Source: Syntrophomonadaceae bacterium (GTDB lineage: Bacteria > Bacillota > Syntrophomonadia > Syntrophomonadales > Syntrophomonadaceae). From it: a DNA stretch of 8,486 nucleotides. Location of the stretch: positions 1-8,486 of the forward strand of contig JAQUGU010000066.1 in assembly GCA_028683995.1 (NCBI GenBank). Reading direction: 5' to 3'. The translations under genes were made by a program, and so were the position numbers. Position 1 is the stretch's first letter. Each line of letters opens with the position of its first letter. The notes beneath the pieces were generated by a model. That model searched no databases and was not told the origin of the DNA. It worked only from the letters and a program-made list of their open reading frames with translations. This document shows positions 5,381 through 8,486 of the stretch, one piece after another.

Positions 5381-6685
5381 TTATTTTATAGTATCAATCA
5401 CCAGGGGAAGAGAATCTGGACGATGGTCACTAAACTGGTAAGCATTTACCAGTCTCTGCCCGGCCCCATCTATTCTGGACTTATCATTACTATAAACGGT
5501 AGCGATGATTTCACCAGCAGTAACATAATCACCATACTTCTTGGCCAGCTTTACCCCGGCAGCATAATCGATATTATCACCCAACCGCTCACGCCCGGCT
5601 CCCAGCAGCATAGCTGTCCTGCCCACTTCCAATGCGTTGAGCCCGCTTACGTAAGCATCCCTATTAGCCCTTACTTCCGCTTCAAACCTGGCTACCGGCA
5701 GCCCATAATCAGACCGTTCATAGTCCAGAATTCCGCCTTGGGCTGCAATCATCTGCTTGAATTTTTCCAGGGCATGACCTGAATCCAACATTTCCCTGAC
5801 ACCATTAATTGCACTATCCAAATCGGAGTACCTGTCTCCTAAAACCAGCATATGAGCCGCCAGTATTATGCTAAGCTTTTCCAGGTCAGCCGGCCCTTCG
5901 CCCCGCAGCGTGTCAATAGCTTCCTGTACTTCCAGGCTGTTACCTACCGTTCGTCCCAGGGGTTGGCTCATATCAGTGAGTAGCGCCACTACCTGCCGTC
6001 CTGCTCCCCGACCAATTTCCACCATGGCCCGGGCCAGCCTGACTGCCTCCCTCTGCTCCTTCATAAAGGCACCTGTGCCGACTTTTACATCCAGAACAAT
6101 ACCCCGGGATCCGGAAGCAATTTTCTTGCTCATAATACTGGAAGCAATCAGCGGTATGCTTTCCACCGTTCCGGTGACGTCCCGAATGGCATAAAGTCTT
6201 TTATCAGCGGGTACCAGATTTCCACTTTGAGATATTACCGCAGCCTTAACCTGGTTAACCTGCTCTACAAACTGCCGGTGGGACAATTGCACCTGAAAAC
6301 CAGGTATGGATTCAAACTTATCTATAGTACCCCCAGTGTGACCCAGACCCCGGCCCGACATTTTGGCCACTGGCACCCCGGCAGCCGCCACCAGAGGGAT
6401 TACCACCATGGTAGTCTTATCCCCTACCCCTCCGGTACTGTGTTTATCCACGGTCACCCCGGAAACTGCGGAAAGGTCAGCCACCTCCCCGGAATAGGCC
6501 ATAGCCAGGGCCAGGTCCCGGGTCTCTCTATCATTCATACCCTGAAAATACACGGCCATGGCCCAGGCAGATATTTGATAATCAGGTATAGAACCATCAC
6601 TAATACCCTGAACCAAAAACTCTATTTCCTCCTGGCCAAGCTCCAGCCCATCCCTTTTTTTAATTATTAAGTCCTGTACATTCAT
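5381..6685 (-). CDS. pdp: Pyrimidine-nucleoside phosphorylase
   Basis: Cytosolic enzyme that splits uridine, thymidine and deoxyuridine with phosphate into the free base and (deoxy)ribose-1-phosphate. The family signature SGRGLGHTGGTIDKFES (110-126) is complete, as is DKHSTGGVGD (80-89). The residues I recall as active-site positions in the Geobacillus enzyme are present at the same numbers: H82, R168, S183 and K187. Lys108 in VAKMSG is the residue that I recall separates this broad-specificity class from thymidine-specific DeoA, which has Met there. The ATG at 6685 gives 434 residues (B. subtilis Pdp 433), with GGAGATGA 5 nt upstream; the longer frame from 6700 has no ribosome site. It follows deoB at 208 nt, with a hairpin repeat element between. 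Together they feed nucleoside sugars into central metabolism. Confidence 0.96.
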   Translation of the reverse strand: MNVQDLIIKKRDGLELGQEEIEFLVQGISDGSIPDYQISAWAMAVYFQGMNDRETRDLALAMAYSGEVADLSAVSGVTVDKHSTGGVGDKTTMVVIPLVAAAGVPVAKMSGRGLGHTGGTIDKFESIPGFQVQLSHRQFVEQVNQVKAAVISQSGNLVPADKRLYAIRDVTGTVESIPLIASSIMSKKIASGSRGIVLDVKVGTGAFMKEQREAVRLARAMVEIGRGAGRQVVALLTDMSQPLGRTVGNSLEVQEAIDTLRGEGPADLEKLSIILAAHMLVLGDRYSDLDSAINGVREMLDSGHALEKFKQMIAAQGGILDYERSDYGLPVARFEAEVRANRDAYVSGLNALEVGRTAMLLGAGRERLGDNIDYAAGVKLAKKYGDYVTAGEIIATVYSNDKSRIDGAGQRLVNAYQFSDHRPDSLPLVIDTIK

Positions 6686-6768
6686 AATGTTCATCTCCAT
6701 TGTTAATGATCAGCAACCACAGATGAAAATCGCCTGATATGCTCAGCTTTCCGGGAGACACGCAACCT

Positions 6769-6877
6769 GTAGGGGCGAACCCATGTGTTCGCCCGGAATA
6801 GGCAGCTCTATATGCAATAGAATTCAATCCTCCGAGGCTCAGTGGTCGGCCGGGCAGACACACGGGTCTGCCCCTAC
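6769..6877. repeat. Paired-hairpin REP/MITE-like element between deoB and pdp
   Basis: Two hairpins face each other. The left has GGGCGAAC (6773-6780) and GTTCGCCC (6787-6794) around a 6-nt loop. The right has GGGCAGAC (6852-6859) and GTCTGCCC (6866-6873), also with a 6-nt loop. The outer ends GTAGGGG (6769-6775) and CCCCTAC (6871-6877) are exact inverted copies. The left unit reversed matches the right unit at 22 of 27 positions, and four of the five differences form compensating pairs within the stems. The type recalls a dispersed GTAGGGGCGAAC family that I remember from Clostridia and other phyla. Confidence 0.7.
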
Positions 6878-6893
6878 GATTTCTTTCGCCTCA

Positions 6894-8066
6894 CTATTTT
6901 TTTACCAAGCAGGAATAAAAACTTTCCCCGGCCAGGTTATATATTATCCCCAGATGCTCCGCTATAGTGGCGGCAACATCAGCAAAAGTCTCCCTGCAAC
7001 CCAGGTTAACTCCCGGCTGTAACTCCCGGCCGTAAACCAGCAGGGGGACGTATTCCCGTGAATGGTCCGTACTTACAGTAGTCGGGTCACAGCCGTGGTC
7101 AGCGGTAATTATTAATACATCTTGAGGACCTAGCAGTTTCATTATTTCCGGTAATCTCTGGTCAAATTCCTCCAGGGCCCGGGCATAACCATGGGGGTCA
7201 TTACGATGTCCATACAACTGGTCAAAGTCCACCAGATTGGCAAAAAGTAAGCCGTTAAAATCTTTTTGTAAAACCTGCATGATTTTATCTATCCCATCCT
7301 GGTTGTTAATCGTAAAATGGGATTCAGTAACACCCCGTCCAGCAAATATATCCTTGATTTTACCAATACCTATTACTGCCTGCCCACTTTTCTTTATCTT
7401 ATCTAAAAGAGTAATATCCGGTTCCTTGGAAAAATCATGACGGTTAGCGGTACGGACAAAATTACCTTCTTCGCCAATAAAGGGGCGGGCAATAACCCGT
7501 CCTACCGCATGTTCCTCCCGTAATAGCTCCCGGGCTATGCGGCAATACTGGTAGAGGTTTTCCAGGGGTATAATCTCCTCATGAGCAGCTATCTGAAATA
7601 CGCTATCAGCCGAGGTATATACTATAGGGTAGCCGGTTCTTACATGTTCCGACCCCAGTTCTTTTATAATCTCAGTTCCCGAGGCCACTACATTCCCCAG
7701 GGTTTTGCAGCCAATCTGCTGTTCAAACCGGGCTATCAATTCTGCCGGAAAACCTTCCGGGTAAGTGGGAAAAGCCTGTGCCAGCACCAATCCCATAAGT
7801 TCCCAGTGACCCGTAGTAGTGTCCTTACCCGGGGATTTTTCCTGCATTTTTCCGTAGGCCCCCCGGGGCTCTGCGACCGCCGCAACCCCCATAACATCAA
7901 GTATGTTCCCCAGACCCAGTTCCTGCATATGCGAAAGGCAAAGCCCTCCAACTGCCTTTGCCGTGTTGGCCAGAGTATTTGACCCCTGGTCGCAATAAAG
8001 GCAGCTATCCGGACACTCTCCTACCCCCATACTGTCAAGCACTATGACTATAGCCCTTCTGCTCAT
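6894..8066 (-). CDS. deoB: Phosphopentomutase DeoB
   Basis: Interconverts ribose-1-phosphate or deoxyribose-1-phosphate with the 5-phosphates in the cytosol, joining nucleoside breakdown to the pentose phosphate pathway and DERA. It belongs to the alkaline phosphatase superfamily and needs two Mn2+. Seen: VLDSMGVGE at the N-terminus with metal ligand D11; GKDTTTGHWE (80-89) with Thr83 corresponding to the phosphorylated Thr85 of the Bacillus cereus enzyme; VDFDQLYGHRNDPHGY; and TADHGCDPT...TDHSREYVPLL near the C-terminus. The ATG at 8066 gives 390 residues (Bacillus about 394) and has GAGGTGAT at optimal distance. The open frame extends to 8153, but that extra stretch has no ribosome site and no family counterpart. 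xerD lies upstream, as in Bacillus. Confidence 0.97.
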   Translation of the reverse strand: MSRRAIVIVLDSMGVGECPDSCLYCDQGSNTLANTAKAVGGLCLSHMQELGLGNILDVMGVAAVAEPRGAYGKMQEKSPGKDTTTGHWELMGLVLAQAFPTYPEGFPAELIARFEQQIGCKTLGNVVASGTEIIKELGSEHVRTGYPIVYTSADSVFQIAAHEEIIPLENLYQYCRIARELLREEHAVGRVIARPFIGEEGNFVRTANRHDFSKEPDITLLDKIKKSGQAVIGIGKIKDIFAGRGVTESHFTINNQDGIDKIMQVLQKDFNGLLFANLVDFDQLYGHRNDPHGYARALEEFDQRLPEIMKLLGPQDVLIITADHGCDPTTVSTDHSREYVPLLVYGRELQPGVNLGCRETFADVAATIAEHLGIIYNLAGESFYSCLVKK

Positions 8067-8124
8067 TATCATCACCTCGAAATAGTATTGACTCAGCAAA
8101 CCACCCGTTGATTTGTAAAAGTTC

Positions 8125-8153
8125 GAAATAAAGAGAAATACGAAGTATTTCAA
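8125..8153 (-). promoter_or_regulatory. Weak promoter candidate with overlapping operator-like dyad upstream of deoB
   Basis: GAAATAC (8135-8141) and GTATTTC (8145-8151) form a perfect 7-bp dyad around 3 nt, the shape of a repressor operator. On the minus strand it overlaps TTGAAA (8148-8153), which is 17 nt from TATTTC (8125-8130), a fair -35 with a poor -10. GAAATA also recurs at 8125-8130 and 8080-8085. A nucleoside-responsive regulator such as a DeoR-type protein would be a natural binder, but no regulator is encoded here. Confidence 0.3.
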
Positions 8154-8162
8154 CGATAACTC

Positions 8163-8183
8163 TTAATTCTTAATTCTTAATTC
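8163..8183. repeat. Three tandem copies of the heptamer TTAATTC
   Basis: TTAATTC occurs three times in direct succession with no differences, preceded by TC. It lies in the 199-nt gap between xerD and deoB, about 100 nt upstream of the deoB start. Simple repeats of this type can vary in number by slippage. The rest of the gap shows no clear terminator for xerD. Confidence 0.6.
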
Positions 8184-8265
8184 AAACCCACTATCTTTTA
8201 ACCTGCGTATTCACTGCTATGCATTCAATAAGGGTTTTTGCAGTAGAATCCTAATTATAAATTGC

Positions 8266-8486
8266 TTAAGCCCTGGGATGATAGCGCTGGTAGACCTCCA
8301 TCAACCTGGATTTAGTTAGATGCGTATATATCTGGGTAGTGGATATATCAGCATGTCCTAGCATTTCCTGTACCGCCCGCAAATCAGCTCCGTTTTCCAA
8401 CAGGTGGGTGGCAAAGGAGTGCCTGAAGGTATGCGGAGTAACCTCTTTCCCAATATCCGCTTTTTCCACATAAGCAGCCAGGATTT
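8266..8486 (-). CDS. xerD: Site-specific tyrosine recombinase XerD, C-terminal part (5' end outside window)
   Basis: The last 72 residues of a XerC/D-family recombinase that resolves chromosome dimers at dif together with a partner recombinase and FtsK/SpoIIIE-type translocases. The fragment contains three catalytic elements: HTFRHS (H-x-x-R), LGHADIS (His) and the nucleophile tyrosine in TQIYTH. The end, VYQRYHPRA, matches XerD of B. subtilis closely. The reading frame runs open to the window edge (ILAAY precedes VEKAD), so the GTG at 8469 is not the start. Being next to deoB and dacF-spoIIA supports XerD rather than XerC. The N-terminal domain cannot be assessed. Confidence 0.93.
   Translation of the reverse strand, partial: ILAAYVEKADIGKEVTPHTFRHSFATHLLENGADLRAVQEMLGHADISTTQIYTHLTKSRLMEVYQRYHPRA

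Noticed and set aside
5315..5782. 155-residue plus-strand open frame and the other plus-strand frames across the window
   Set aside because: They lie opposite strongly supported minus-strand genes (here pdp) and show no domains; they are shadows of those genes.
6660..6863. 67-residue minus-strand open frame between deoB and pdp
   Set aside because: Its sequence is mostly the paired-hairpin repeat element plus the pdp start region in another frame; no family resemblance.
8067..8153. Extended deoB N-terminus of 29 residues
   Set aside because: No ribosome site at the outer ATG; GAGGTGAT precedes the ATG at 8066, which matches the family start.
8163..8183. Heptamer tandem repeat as a CRISPR or iteron array
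   Set aside because: Units are 7 nt with no spacers and only three copies; no replication or Cas genes nearby.

Overview
This window looks like chromosomal DNA of an endospore-forming, moderately AT-rich member of the Clostridia. The anchor is the forespore control operon spoIIAA-spoIIAB-sigF, preceded by a dacF-type D,D-carboxypeptidase gene and, further upstream, by deoB and xerD. This is close to the xerD-deoB-punA-dacF-spoIIA order I recall from Bacillus subtilis. A relative of Syntrophomonas is my best guess from memory of gene style and intergenic repeats, but the sequence alone does not prove it.

Every convincing gene lies on the minus strand, so transcription runs from high to low coordinates. 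In that direction the order is: 3' end of xerD (cut by the window edge), deoB (phosphopentomutase), a paired-hairpin repeat element, pdp (pyrimidine-nucleoside phosphorylase), a 418-bp repeat-rich gap, a guanylate-kinase-like protein fused to a DUF1653 domain, a nested inverted-repeat element, dacF, spoIIAA-spoIIAB-sigF, a gap with two terminator-type hairpins, and a family 2 glycosyltransferase.

DeoB and Pdp form a nucleoside salvage pair: Pdp releases pentose-1-phosphate and DeoB converts it to pentose-5-phosphate. DacF trims peptidoglycan stem peptides. SpoIIAA (anti-anti-sigma), SpoIIAB (anti-sigma kinase) and SigmaF form the partner switch that starts forespore-specific transcription. 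The glycosyltransferase lies beyond the spoIIA terminators and may be a separate late-sporulation gene.

The most interesting signals are between genes. A near-consensus sigma-H promoter lies just upstream of spoIIAA. A perfect 12-bp inverted repeat straddles it: one arm lies in the promoter spacer and the other contains the spoIIAA ribosome binding site. Only read-through transcripts would carry both arms. Other points are the kinase-like/DUF1653 fusion with altered nucleotide-pocket residues, two REP- or MITE-like elements (one with compensatory base changes between its hairpins), and a cluster of a third repeat type upstream of the fusion gene.

Several start codons were moved inward from the longest open frame (sigF, spoIIAB, dacF, pdp, deoB), because the Shine-Dalgarno sequence and family length agree on an internal ATG.
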